A stretch of 64,000 nucleotides of DNA from positions 97,679 through 161,678 of the forward strand of contig MHAZ01000011.1 in assembly GCA_001803165.1 (NCBI GenBank). The letters run 5' to 3'. Position numbers and translations under genes: made by a program. Under the pieces are notes generated by a model. That model searched no databases and was not told the DNA's origin. It saw only the letters and a list, made by a program, of their open reading frames with translations. This document shows positions 17,275 through 25,965 of this stretch, piece after piece; position 1 is the first letter of the stretch; each line of letters begins with the position of its first letter. Source of the DNA: Stygiobacter sp. RIFOXYC2_FULL_38_25. Its GTDB lineage: Bacteria; Bacteroidota; Ignavibacteria; Ignavibacteriales; Melioribacteraceae.

Positions 17275-19754
17275 AAAAAATTCTGTTGTTATTGTTGCTG
17301 TTAACATCAACAGCATGCGCGCAAGTCTGGTTAGACTATGATGGCTTTTCTAAGAAGAGAATCTATCTTGGCATTGATGCCGGTGGAATTGAGTACGATA
17401 AAGATTCAAGCGCATATAAATTATTCTTTCAAACGAAGAATGGTAATCTCGATTCAGCATGGATAGTTATTTCTTCGCGGCTTTCTACCCCGTGGGCAAT
17501 AAACTTAGAAGCCCGGCAGCGCGAAGATGCAGATGGAAATTTGTTAGCGCAAATACTACTCAAAGCAAATGTTGTTTCGGTTGATTCACTGCGAAGCAGA
17601 ATGACCAGCGCTGAGAGTTCTTTACTACTAAAAGCCAGCCGTCTTGAAGTTGACGGACTGCGGGATTCTGTGTGGGCGGAGCTAGCATTAAAAGCTACAG
17701 TTGCAAGTATAAGCGAACTATCCGGAAGAGTAACAAATGCCGAATCAGCTATTTTACTGAAAGCAAGTAAAGTGTATGTAGATTCACTCGGCTTAGTTTA
17801 CATTTCTCAGATTAACCAAAAAGCAAACGTTACAACAACCGATTCTCTGCGGAACAGAATAAGCAGCGCGGAGAGCTCTCTGCTATTGAAAGCAAGCCAG
17901 GCCTATGTTGAAGAACTAGGAATAGCGCTTAACGCATCTATTGCGTTGAAAGCAAATGTAACTGTTGTTGATACATTAAAAAACAGAATGGGAACAGCTG
18001 AAGCCGGTATATCTGCAAACGCTTCGGCAATTACCGGTTTAGATGGTGAGGTTTCAAATCTTGCCTCATCATTATTGCTATATGCTAAAAAAGATTCTGT
18101 TATTTCTTACATAAATATTTCTCCGGGTACAATTAAAATCTCCGCATCTAAGATTGAACTAGATGGAACTGCTATTGCTGATTCATTATTCGGTCAAGTA
18201 ATAATTGCACCAATTATCAAAACAAGTGCAAGCGGCGCTGGAGTTGTTTTGAATGGTACTACAAACCGGTTGGAGTTTCTAAAAACAGATGGAACTGTAG
18301 GCTCCTACATAGATGCGAGTGGTGGAACAACCGGCAATATAGTTGTAAATGGAATTATGACTGGAGGAAGCTATGAAGGTGAATTTTCAACGAACGGAAG
18401 CAATCATATAGTAATGGGTGTTGACGCGACCGGCGACTATTTGAAATTTAAACACGGAGTATCTGATGTAGGTAGTTTTAGAATAACTACTGATGCTAAT
18501 AATCTTGATTGGGTATATGTAACAGCGCCAATGGATTTTGGTTCAATAAAATTTTCTTCAATTGACAAATGGGGAAATAAAATTGTTGATCCGCCATCGG
18601 CTGGTTATCTTCATTATAACGGTGCTCAATTCGTTTGGGATACACCTGGAACCGGTAACTGGACAGCCCCTTCTGTTAATACAATTGGAACCGGGTTAGA
18701 AGTAGTTAACGGTGTTATTGCAATAAATTTTGTACCAATTACTTCTGAAAATGATCCTACAATTTACGCGTGGGCAAAAGCTGCAACCAAACCAAGTTAT
18801 ACTTATAGTGAAGTTGGCGCTGAGGCGGCTTTTTCTACATTAGGAATTTCTAAGGGTGGAACAGGGAGAAGTAGTTATTCTCCTTTAGAAGACGATCACT
18901 TTTTAATTTACAATCATTCGCTCGGAATATTAGAACCAAGTCCCTACACTTATCTGAGTTTCTTATCTAGTGAAACTGATCCAACTGTTTACGCATGGGC
19001 GAAAGCTGCGACGAAACCTAGTTATACTTACAGCGAAGTAGGCGCGGCTTCTTCAACTCACAATCATGATGTTAGTTATGCTACACCAGGTTATGTAGCT
19101 GCCAATTATTCAGTGCTTGGGCACGGACATGATGGAACAACAATAGGCGATTTAACTGTAGCAGATTTTACTAGTTCAAACATTTCACAATGGACAAATA
19201 ACGCTGGCTATATAACAAGCGAATCAGATCCTTCAGTTTACGCTTGGGCAAAAGCTGCAACCAAACCAAGTTATACAGCTTCAGAGATTGGAGCGGAATC
19301 TGCTTTTTCTACTCTGGGAGTTACAAAAGGTGGAACTGGAAAAAATAGTTATTCTCCTTTAGATGACAATCACTTTTTAATTTACAATCATTCGCTCGGA
19401 ATATTAGAACCAAGTCCCTACACTTATCTGAGTTTCTTATCTAATGAAACAGACCCGACTGTTTACGCATGGGCAAAAGCAGCAACAAAACCTTCATACA
19501 CTTACAGCGAAGTTGGTGCTGAAGCATACATAACAAGGTCAACTGGATTCTTAAAGTGGGGCGGAAGCTCTTGGACATGGGATGGGAATAGTTATTCTCT
19601 TAGTTCGCATAACCATGACAGTGCTTATCATCCTTTAGTGTCCGGCGGTAAAACTATTACATATTCTGTAGAAGATGGGAACTTAGATGTCTGGACTTCG
19701 CAATATTCAAACGGTGTACTAATTAGTCTAAAGAAAAATGGTGTTGAACAATAA
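17271..19754 (+). CDS. Tail fibre protein with N-terminal signal peptide
   Basis: The 827-residue product begins with a textbook signal peptide (Lys-Lys, then nine hydrophobic residues, then STACAQ; a lipobox-like Cys is present). Residues about 95-270 are repeats of the form S-x-E-S-S-L-L-L-K-A-S, typical of trimeric fibre shafts. The distal third has four YAWAKAATKPSYT units and a SKGGTG motif, common in Bacteroidota phage fibres, and ends in a small tip domain. A 74-base stretch is repeated exactly inside the gene. A signal peptide on a phage fibre is odd, since virions assemble in the cytoplasm. Confidence 0.7.
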   Translation: MKKILLLLLLLTSTACAQVWLDYDGFSKKRIYLGIDAGGIEYDKDSSAYKLFFQTKNGNLDSAWIVISSRLSTPWAINLEARQREDADGNLLAQILLKANVVSVDSLRSRMTSAESSLLLKASRLEVDGLRDSVWAELALKATVASISELSGRVTNAESAILLKASKVYVDSLGLVYISQINQKANVTTTDSLRNRISSAESSLLLKASQAYVEELGIALNASIALKANVTVVDTLKNRMGTAEAGISANASAITGLDGEVSNLASSLLLYAKKDSVISYINISPGTIKISASKIELDGTAIADSLFGQVIIAPIIKTSASGAGVVLNGTTNRLEFLKTDGTVGSYIDASGGTTGNIVVNGIMTGGSYEGEFSTNGSNHIVMGVDATGDYLKFKHGVSDVGSFRITTDANNLDWVYVTAPMDFGSIKFSSIDKWGNKIVDPPSAGYLHYNGAQFVWDTPGTGNWTAPSVNTIGTGLEVVNGVIAINFVPITSENDPTIYAWAKAATKPSYTYSEVGAEAAFSTLGISKGGTGRSSYSPLEDDHFLIYNHSLGILEPSPYTYLSFLSSETDPTVYAWAKAATKPSYTYSEVGAASSTHNHDVSYATPGYVAANYSVLGHGHDGTTIGDLTVADFTSSNISQWTNNAGYITSESDPSVYAWAKAATKPSYTASEIGAESAFSTLGVTKGGTGKNSYSPLDDNHFLIYNHSLGILEPSPYTYLSFLSNETDPTVYAWAKAATKPSYTYSEVGAEAYITRSTGFLKWGGSSWTWDGNSYSLSSHNHDSAYHPLVSGGKTITYSVEDGNLDVWTSQYSNGVLISLKKNGVEQ
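18896..19443 (+). repeat. Exact 74-bp direct repeat within the fibre gene
   Basis: Bases 18896-18969 and 19370-19443 are identical, separated by 400 bases, and encode HFLIYNHSLGILEPSPYTYL plus neighbouring residues. The flanking YAWAKAATKPSYT units have diverged at third codon positions. This points to a recent duplication or gene conversion within the fibre, a known way to change host range. Confidence 0.9.
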
Positions 19755-19765
19755 AAGGAGTAACA

Positions 19766-20050
19766 ATGAAACACAGACTCATATTCACAATCATAGTAGC
19801 AATCATACTCTCTTCAATTTCAGTTTTCGCGCAAGAGAAGCCGGTTGTTCCGGATTCTACTGTTGTAAAAACAGAACTGATAAAAAAGTATGAAACAGAA
19901 AGACAATCTATACAAGGGTTGATGAATAAACGGCTAAACGAACTTGCCACAGCCGATGCACTTTACAACCAATTAGTGGGAATGAAAAGTAATTACGATA
20001 AACTATTAAGTGAATTGAAACCAACCAAAAAACAAGAGGTGAAGAAATGA
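19766..20050 (+). CDS. Small exported coiled-coil protein
   Basis: A 94-residue product with a signal peptide (about 1-22, ending SVFAQEK) and a helical, charged remainder (ELIKKYETERQSIQGLMNKR). AAAGGAG precedes the ATG. It sits between fibre and spike genes and overlaps the next ATG by four bases. It may be a fibre-associated or periplasmic accessory factor; no family recognised. Confidence 0.55.
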   Translation: MKHRLIFTIIVAIILSSISVFAQEKPVVPDSTVVKTELIKKYETERQSIQGLMNKRLNELATADALYNQLVGMKSNYDKLLSELKPTKKQEVKK

Positions 20051-21573
20051 AGAAAACGTTTTTAGCAGTACTTGCAATACTAATGTGCTTTACAGTGTTA
20101 GTAAATGCACAGGGCGGATTAAATCCTAAAAAGTACCGAAGTACCGAGGATATATTGCGCCAAATTGTTGATGATTCAACGCGAGCGCTCCGGGTAGAAG
20201 TTGTTCCAACTCCGGACAGAGCTTTACAAAGTTTGAAGAAAGATAAAAATAGAAGTAATGAACAAATCCTAAATTCTTTAGTGGACCCGGGTTCAAACCG
20301 GCTTAAAATCGAGTTCACAAATTTTCAGTTGTTTCCGTATGATAAGCTAGTTACAAAGTGGGATAATGCTACCGAAAAAGTATTCCGTTTCATGTTCAAG
20401 CCGGATGGTGCAGATTCCAATGATGGCTTAACTTGGGCTACAGCAAAGAAGGATGTAAACCTATTACTTTCACAGTTACCCAGTGATCTGCAAGGGAAAA
20501 AAATATACTTATTATTACACCCGGGAACATATACTAAAGTATCAACAAGTAAATTTAACGGTGCTTTGTATTTTACATGGCTCGGCACGTTTGTAAATGG
20601 AGCCTCAACTGCTTGGGCGACATGGGTCAAGAACGGAGCTACTAATCCAATTGCGAGTGATGACGACGTTGAATTTCTAACTACAACAACCGACGCCGCA
20701 CTTGAAGTAAGCGCAACAATGCCTAATTCCTTAACTGTAGATATTAACAGCGTGAACTGGGGAACGTTCCTTGCCTCAGGCTGCCTTTATTATTCTAAAA
20801 TAAAATTTACAGCTTCAACTGCCGCGCCAAACTTTCTAGTGAAATTTAACAGTGTGCATATTTCTACTGAAAGCGGTTTTTGTTTGAACTTAGGAACAAC
20901 AGCTGCGAGAGGTATGCAGATTAGCGGAAGTACAACATCATATTTGCCATTCTTAAAAATTATTGGTGGAACCGGAGATGCCTCTGTTGGAACATCAACC
21001 TCAAAAGCAGCGATTGGTGTTGAAACAAGTAGCGGAAACTTTTCAATCTCACCAGGTTGGACAACCGGGTATTTTGCAAGTGGGTTCGGCTTAACAAATT
21101 CAAAAAATTATAGTGTTACTGGAATTAGAAATTTAATTCGGGATGAAGTTAATCCGGCAGCGTACTACAAATTTACAAGTGTTGACTATGCCCAAGGCAG
21201 TCTGCCCGATGCGAATTTACCATACATACAATTAGTTGGCTTCAAAGGTTATTGTGAATATACTCCAGCTATGGTACAATTAAACGATGCATCCACTTAT
21301 CCACACTCAGTAAAAAATGCAACTTCAGGAGCGATCACAACATATATTGCAGAAAAGATTATTGATGATGGAACAAATATAATCTTAAAAACGCCGGCTA
21401 TACTCACTGAAACTACAACAGATCCCACTGTGGTGCAAGATACGCAAGGGGCTATGTACGTAAAAGCAGATAAGTTGGTTCTCAAATTCAACAGCGGCGG
21501 AACAATTAAGTATCGCGTAATGAATTTAGTAGATACAACCGCTACTTGGTCTTACACAACCATTGCGCCGTAA
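20047..21573 (+). CDS. Probable tail spike (pectate-lyase-like beta-helix) with signal peptide
   Basis: A 508-residue product with a signal peptide (about 1-21, ending VLVNAQGG). Residues about 120-140 have the motif DGADSNDGLTWATAKKDVN, the usual entry of right-handed beta-helix pectate-lyase-like proteins and phage spikes. Strand-rich Ser/Thr/Gly sequence follows. Spikes of this type bind or cut surface polysaccharide. It overlaps the preceding gene by four bases and the small membrane gene after it by one (TAATG). Confidence 0.6.
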   Translation: MKKTFLAVLAILMCFTVLVNAQGGLNPKKYRSTEDILRQIVDDSTRALRVEVVPTPDRALQSLKKDKNRSNEQILNSLVDPGSNRLKIEFTNFQLFPYDKLVTKWDNATEKVFRFMFKPDGADSNDGLTWATAKKDVNLLLSQLPSDLQGKKIYLLLHPGTYTKVSTSKFNGALYFTWLGTFVNGASTAWATWVKNGATNPIASDDDVEFLTTTTDAALEVSATMPNSLTVDINSVNWGTFLASGCLYYSKIKFTASTAAPNFLVKFNSVHISTESGFCLNLGTTAARGMQISGSTTSYLPFLKIIGGTGDASVGTSTSKAAIGVETSSGNFSISPGWTTGYFASGFGLTNSKNYSVTGIRNLIRDEVNPAAYYKFTSVDYAQGSLPDANLPYIQLVGFKGYCEYTPAMVQLNDASTYPHSVKNATSGAITTYIAEKIIDDGTNIILKTPAILTETTTDPTVVQDTQGAMYVKADKLVLKFNSGGTIKYRVMNLVDTTATWSYTTIAP

Positions 21574-21683
21574 TGAAAAAGTTCTTTGCAAAACATGAGA
21601 AGGCAGTAGTAGTGTTTTTGCTACTGCTGCCTTTTATACTAGCTATCTTGAAGGTAATTATTAGTAGGTTATTACTGGATTAA
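21573..21683 (+). CDS. Very small single-span membrane protein
   Basis: A 36-residue product beginning at the ATG that overlaps the spike stop (TAATG). It has a basic N-terminus and one hydrophobic segment (VVVFLLLLPFILAILKVII). Translational coupling and composition make it credible as a small lysis or membrane protein, but it is too short for a family call. Confidence 0.4.
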   Translation: MKKFFAKHEKAVVVFLLLLPFILAILKVIISRLLLD

Positions 21684-22027
21684 ACGCCATTTAAGCGCCA
21701 ATTAAAACCCCCAAAACAAGCCAAAAACGCAATTGCAAACCGCGCCAAAAATTATCAAATTAGATGGGAGAAATCCTCAAACTAGGCGCGCGGTTATAAT
21801 TGAGATGTGCTTTTGTTGGGACTGTCACATTAAAAACATAATGTTTTATTATGTAAGCTGGCTGTCACATTTATTTTGAAGAGCTGAGACCCACCCATAA
21901 AAGGTTATCCCTTCTTACAAACATTTCTTGTTTTACTTTCCGGGAAATACAGTGAAAATCGAGTGTAGAGTTAAGAATGTAGAGTGTAGAAATTATAAAG
22001 AAAAGAAGAACATCAGTGAGGTTAGTT
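21684..22027. other. Gap between spike operon and peptidase gene
   Basis: No gene is seen. The stretch holds several CGCCA copies near 21688-21705, a CTGTCACATT motif twice (about 21824 and 21868), and low-complexity GAGTGTAGA repeats near 21960-21990. It probably marks the right edge of the virion gene block and may hold a junction between two mobile units. Confidence 0.4.
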
Positions 22028-22462
22028 ATGAGGCTTACAGCAAATTTTTATTTGAGTGAGTTTACAACTTCTCAAGTGGCGGAGAGGAATGGTTTTAGGA
22101 ATGAACCGAATGAAAAGCAGATTGAGAATTTGAGATTGCTTTGTGTGAACGTACTCCAACCTTTGAGAGAAATTATCAGTGTACCGATTATTATCAGTTC
22201 GGGATTTCGTTCGTTTGTTGTTAATGCTGCTGTTGGTGGAAGATTTAATTCTCAACATCTTGAAGGTAAAGCTGTTGATTTTACATTACCGGGAATGAAT
22301 TTGAAAGAAGTATTTGAATTAATTCCGAAACATTTCTCGTTTGATCAACTCATTTATGAATTTGAGAAATGGATTCATGTTTCGTGGAATGGAGAGAAAA
22401 ATAGAAATGAGTTACTCATTGCTAAGAAAGTCTATGGAGTTACGAAGTATGAGAGAGTTTGA
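22028..22462 (+). CDS. M15-type peptidase, candidate endolysin
   Basis: The 144-residue product fits the compact Peptidase_M15_3 family. Metal ligands are visible: His in FNSQHLEGKAVDFTL (with the Asp in AVDF) and His in WIHVSW. Related enzymes cut the D-Ala cross-links or L-Ala-D-Glu bonds of peptidoglycan. I chose ATG 22028 with GAGGT upstream; the GTG at 22016 would place the ribosome site inside the gene. There is no signal peptide, so release would need the holin encoded at 23.1 kb. Confidence 0.75.
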   Translation: MRLTANFYLSEFTTSQVAERNGFRNEPNEKQIENLRLLCVNVLQPLREIISVPIIISSGFRSFVVNAAVGGRFNSQHLEGKAVDFTLPGMNLKEVFELIPKHFSFDQLIYEFEKWIHVSWNGEKNRNELLIAKKVYGVTKYERV

Positions 22463-22470
22463 TATTTGTT

Positions 22471-22662
22471 CTTTTCTCTTGACAGAAAAGAACGAAAAGA
22501 TCAAGGCTGCAAATCCTTGGCTAAGCATTTCATTCGAAATGCTATGGAAATTAAACTTCTCTCCCGAAATAATTATAGCGTTTTGGTATCGGGATACTTC
22601 GAACAGAAATTTCCATTTAACGCATTTCTCATTCATTCTTTTAACGCCAAGTATTTGAGGCC
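22471..22662. repeat. Palindromic dispersed repeat, copy 1
   Basis: One of three related ~190-bp elements. It begins with a hairpin (CTTTTCT/AGAAAAG). A long-range stem pairs 22510-22521 with 22646-22657 (CTTGGC with GCCAAG and CAAAT with ATTTG). An inner stem pairs 22545-22552 with 22608-22615, and there is a perfect local hairpin AGCATTTC/GAAATGCT at 22524-22543. A 101-codon frame crosses it but is not conserved between copies, so it is not treated as a gene. Confidence 0.8.
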
Positions 22663-22703
22663 AATTAAACAAAAACTTATGAATGAAAAGATTTACATAT
22701 GGT

Positions 22704-22750
22704 TCCTCGACGGTTCGACAATACTCACCGCAGGCTCCGCTCGGAGTGAC
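22704..22750. repeat. Short CTCGAC-rich palindromic repeat
   Basis: A partial copy of the CTCGAC...GGTTCGAC...CTCACCGCAGGCT family that occurs more fully at 33154-33224 and 34453-34523. It lies in the gap between the large palindromic repeat and the small membrane gene. Confidence 0.75.
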
Positions 22751-22775
22751 CTTTCGATAAACTCAAGGTAAACTT

Positions 22776-23018
22776 ATGAACGAAAGAATATACATCTGGA
22801 TAATTGGTGGATTGTTGAGTTTAGTCAACTTTCTATTCTGGTCCAGGATTAAACGGATTGAAAAGGATTTGGAAGATGAGAAGAAGAAGTCTTCTTCGAT
22901 TGAGAAGAATTACATTTCTCGGTTTGAGGAATTGCATTCGAAGTTGAATGAAGTTGAGAAGAATATTATAAAAGAGATTTACAGCGTGAAGCTGAATGCT
23001 ACAGGTAATAAAGAATGA
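22776..23018 (+). CDS. Small membrane protein with coiled coil
   Basis: An 80-residue product with one N-terminal membrane segment (IYIWIIGGLLSLVNFLFW) and then a charged coiled coil to the end. It lies between the peptidase and the 3TM holin and is closed by a strong hairpin. The topology resembles small i-spanin-like lysis proteins. Family not recognised. Confidence 0.5.
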   Translation: MNERIYIWIIGGLLSLVNFLFWSRIKRIEKDLEDEKKKSSSIEKNYISRFEELHSKLNEVEKNIIKEIYSVKLNATGNKE

Positions 23019-23030
23019 CCTCACCCTAAA

Positions 23031-23061
23031 TCCCTCTCCTTATGAAAAGGAGAGGGACTTT
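23031..23061 (+). terminator. Strong hairpin between small membrane gene and holin
   Basis: TCCCTCTCCTT and AAGGAGAGGGA form a perfect eleven-base-pair stem with a five-base loop, followed by CTTTT. It can act as a terminator, though the right arm also holds a ribosome-site-like sequence. Similar CCCTCTCC palindromes are common dispersed repeats in these genomes. Confidence 0.65.
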
Positions 23062-23075
23062 TAAAGGAGAATGAT

Positions 23076-23465
23076 ATGGGAGTGTTGGATTTTTTAGGTG
23101 GTATCGTTAAACCGATAACTGATTTGATTGATAGTCTTACAACTACGGAAAAAGAAAAGAAGGAATTAAGTAATGAGCTTGTAAGAATTGAAAATCAGTT
23201 TTTGGGAAAAGCTTTGGAGTATGAAGCGAAGCTGCTTGATTCTCAAGGGAGGATCGTTGAAGCGGAAGCGAAGGGACAAAGTTGGCTTCAGAGAAATTGG
23301 CGCCCAATTACGATGCTAACTTTTCTAATTCTTGTCGTGTGCGATTCGTTCGGTTGGCTTGCTTTCCGTCTAAGCAATGAGGCGTGGACTTTGTTACAGA
23401 TTGGGTTGGGCGGATATGTTGTGGGACGTACCGGTGAAAAGATTGTTGAGAAAGTCCGGAAATAG
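23076..23465 (+). CDS. 3TM-type phage holin
   Basis: The 129-residue product matches the GTA_holin_3TM family closely: an N-terminal coiled coil, the signature GQSWLQRNWRPITMLTF (about 68-84), a membrane segment, then a terminal LLQIGLGGYVVGRTGEKIVE. These proteins permeabilise the inner membrane so that a cytoplasmic endolysin can reach the wall; the M15 peptidase 0.6 kb upstream is the obvious partner. GGAGAATGAT stands before the ATG. Confidence 0.85.
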   Translation: MGVLDFLGGIVKPITDLIDSLTTTEKEKKELSNELVRIENQFLGKALEYEAKLLDSQGRIVEAEAKGQSWLQRNWRPITMLTFLILVVCDSFGWLAFRLSNEAWTLLQIGLGGYVVGRTGEKIVEKVRK

Positions 23466-23467
23466 TA

Positions 23468-23491
23468 CAGTCACAGAATAATCTGTGACTG
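23468..23491. terminator. Bidirectional terminator
   Basis: CAGTCACAGA and TCTGTGACTG form a perfect ten-base-pair stem with a four-base loop between the convergent holin and nuclease genes, with T-rich sequence on the right and A-rich on the left. Confidence 0.7.
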
Positions 23492-23505
23492 CTTTAGTAC
23501 TTTGA

Positions 23506-24120
23506 TTACTTACAAAGTATAATTTTACTCTTAAGTTTTTCTTCGAGCTGCTTAATGGTAAGTTCTTCTAAAACTGCTTTTTTAGTATTGCTAAACCAAC
23601 CACAAAAAAGAACTTTTTTGGTGGCTACCGATTGAACAATTTTCCAGCAATATGAAGGGACAGATATTTTACCAACTTTTTTACTTCCGAAAAACCCGCC
23701 ACATATTATATAAAGCTTTTCGGATTGGGACCATTTTCTAACTTTTGTCTCAACCGTTTTCCAAATGCCTCTGTTAAGATTTGCTGTTTGAGGCAGGCAA
23801 TTATAATAACGAAAAGTAAGTTCGTCTTTAACACAATCAAAGGCAAAATCTTCAGCATTTGCCAAATGTCCTTTATCGTAAATACTTCCGGCATAATCTT
23901 CATCTTCGGCACAAAGAAGAGATGGTTCATCATTTATGAATTTAAATTTGTCACGGTTGCAGTCGCCTCCTCCTTTGTATAAAAAGTAACTAACATAAGT
24001 AGGTTCGCGAAATGTATTATTGAAATTAGCTTTATAAATTCCTTTATCTACTTTTATTTGAGGGAATAGAGTTGCGGTAATGAAAAGAATGAAAAATAAA
24101 ACCGTGATGATTTTTTTCAT
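23506..24120 (-). CDS. Secreted DNA/RNA non-specific endonuclease (NUC family)
   Basis: The 204-residue product starts with a signal peptide (about 1-20, ending TLFPQI). The active site is visible as YDKGHLANAEDF, a variant of the DRGH motif with Lys for Arg, followed by PQTANLNRGIWKTVE, where the Asn and Glu bind and position Mg. The family cuts both nucleic acids without sequence preference. It is slightly shorter than usual (about 220-280). It is the last gene of the minus-strand cassette and could be a host nutrition enzyme as easily as a defence or competition factor. Confidence 0.8.
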   Translation of the reverse strand: MKKIITVLFFILFITATLFPQIKVDKGIYKANFNNTFREPTYVSYFLYKGGGDCNRDKFKFINDEPSLLCAEDEDYAGSIYDKGHLANAEDFAFDCVKDELTFRYYNCLPQTANLNRGIWKTVETKVRKWSQSEKLYIICGGFFGSKKVGKISVPSYCWKIVQSVATKKVLFCGWFSNTKKAVLEELTIKQLEEKLKSKIILCK

Positions 24121-24372
24121 ATAAGCCTCACATATAAATTACTACACTAATTCTACTGCGGATTACTTTTTGTTTTCCGTTTGAACTTAAGGAATGGACA
24201 TCTTCTTTACAAATCAATTCTTTTATCTCTAAGATGCAATTATGATGCAAGCCATGATGATAATAACATACCCGCCATTTAACCGCCAAAACCGCCAACT
24301 GAACGCCAATTAATTACCAAGCTATCTAAGTATTTGATGGGCACTTCTTCCAATACCCTTGGAAACACGGAT

Positions 24373-24420
24373 ATGCAATTATTGTGCAACCGTTGTGCAA
24401 TATGTGCAATTCTTGTGCAA
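24373..24420. repeat. Cluster of TGTGCAA direct repeats
   Basis: TGTGCAA begins at 24383, 24394, 24403 and 24414, spaced 11, 9 and 11 bases, close to one helical turn. A related ATGCAAT precedes them at 24373, and further TGCAA copies lie near 24236-24249. The cluster ends at the stop of the AlbA_2 gene. The 300-base gap to its left also holds CGCCA repeats (24280-24310). This looks like a cooperative protein-binding array. Confidence 0.7.
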
Positions 24421-25737
24421 TTACTTTAGAGTGTAATATGAACCCGCCCCTTGAATATTACTTGTTGATATAAGACCTTTTTCTAACAAATTTGCAAGGT
24501 CGTTGGTAGCAGTATTTCTTGAACAATTATTTAATTGTTGATAATCTTTATTCGTAATTCGATTTTTTTCTTTTAGGAAACGAACAGCTTTTATTTGGCG
24601 TTTGTTTAATCCCAATTTGTGCAACTGATCTTCTGTAAAAATATCTTTGAACAATGTGACAGAAAAACCACCATGCATTTCTTTCAATTCGGGTTCGGGA
24701 AGATTTGCTTCTTTACAAGCGCTAATGATTTTTAATGTTCCTCTTCCCCAAGAGTCAATGTAGCCACCCTTGAAGCAAACATCTGCAATTATAGGATTAC
24801 GGGGTACCGAAGGATGCTGATGTTTTAAGATTTCGTTGGTTAATCCTTCTGGAAGAGTTCCCTCGTTCCAAATACTAAATTTATCATCATACATTCTAAT
24901 TTGAATTGGGGCACCGGAATAACTTCTATGAACGAGTGCATTGAGTAACATTTCTCGTAAAGCTGCAGCAGGGTATTCTCCTTTTTCAATTCGGAGAAGT
25001 CCTTCAAAATCAATTGGCTTTGTAAAGAATTTTCTATCTAATTGATGAAGAACTTCTAGGAGATTATGGAATAGATTTCCTTCTTCAACCTCTTGGAATT
25101 TTAGATCGTCATCACTTTTGCCAAAGCGGCCAATCTTAACGAAAATATTAGGATAGAATTTACCGGGGTCTTTACCAAAAAGAATAATTGCAGCACGCTT
25201 GATTTGTGAACCGTTGGCAAGTCGAAGTTTTTCTAGAAGCTCATTTGTATTTAATCCATCAGTATCCGGAAGACGCCCACTTTTTTTAGCATCTTTTAGA
25301 TATTCCACAATACTATTTTCATCAATGTCATTAATTGTAGCTCTATCTTCAACAACATCGTCCCAAGTTCTGCCGGATTTTCTTAATAGGAATTCATTTA
25401 ATACAGAACCGGTCAATTCCGCAGTTGTACTTCCGGTTCTAAAATAATATCTGCCTCTGAGAGAAATTGCAACCGAATAAGGAGGCGTGATTATTTCGAT
25501 AAAGTATTTAGACTTCTCCGTTCTAAGATTTACTTCTGCTGTTATGCCAAGATGATTTTTAATTTTGTTTGGGAGATCATCCATTAACTTTTTGTATTCC
25601 GGAACACCAATAGTTTCGCCTTTATCATCTTTACCGATAAGAAGCAGACCACCTTGAGAATTAGCAAAACCACAGATGGTTTTGAGATAATCATCGTGCC
25701 AGCTTTGTTTGTATTCTATGTTTTGGTGTTCGGGCAT
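24421..25737 (-). CDS. AlbA_2 / Schlafen-type ATP-binding protein with HTH
   Basis: The 438-residue product has the AlbA_2 domain at the start (EYKQSWHDDYLKTICGFANS and a GGLLLIGKDDKG block), then an ATP-binding C-terminal half of the HATPase_c_4 kind (LREMLLNALVHRSY, GYIDSWGRGT), and ends in a winged helix (about 370-438). Such proteins were often annotated as RecG-like helicases but act as DNA-binding regulators or nuclease partners and are frequent in defence islands. It lies between the SIR2 pair and the nuclease on the same strand, with a 230-base gap, so it probably has its own promoter. Confidence 0.8.
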   Translation of the reverse strand: MPEHQNIEYKQSWHDDYLKTICGFANSQGGLLLIGKDDKGETIGVPEYKKLMDDLPNKIKNHLGITAEVNLRTEKSKYFIEIITPPYSVAISLRGRYYFRTGSTTAELTGSVLNEFLLRKSGRTWDDVVEDRATINDIDENSIVEYLKDAKKSGRLPDTDGLNTNELLEKLRLANGSQIKRAAIILFGKDPGKFYPNIFVKIGRFGKSDDDLKFQEVEEGNLFHNLLEVLHQLDRKFFTKPIDFEGLLRIEKGEYPAAALREMLLNALVHRSYSGAPIQIRMYDDKFSIWNEGTLPEGLTNEILKHQHPSVPRNPIIADVCFKGGYIDSWGRGTLKIISACKEANLPEPELKEMHGGFSVTLFKDIFTEDQLHKLGLNKRQIKAVRFLKEKNRITNKDYQQLNNCSRNTATNDLANLLEKGLISTSNIQGAGSYYTLK

Positions 25738-25965
25738 TTAGTTACATCCATATCAATTACAAATTATTTATTAATTCATTTGCAATCTGCTTGTATTTTT
25801 CTTTCACTTTTTCACCGTTGCAAATATCGAGTAAGTCCTATTTCGTTAGTTTTACTTTATATATTAGTAGCATATTTCTTCTTTTAACTATGCTAAGTAA
25901 AGAGAAATTATTTTATAATCGAGATGGTAAAGAAATAATAACAGCTAAATATCATGATTACTCTA

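Noticed and set aside
22466..22771. A 101-codon frame after the peptidase gene
   Set aside because: It is the translation of the palindromic repeat; the frame is not kept in the other two copies.
24233..24421. A CRISPR array
   Set aside because: The repeats are only 7-8 bases with 2-4-base gaps, far too short.
24421..25737. RecG-type helicase
   Set aside because: There are no helicase motifs; the AlbA_2 and HATPase_c_4 layout explains the older RecG-like annotations.
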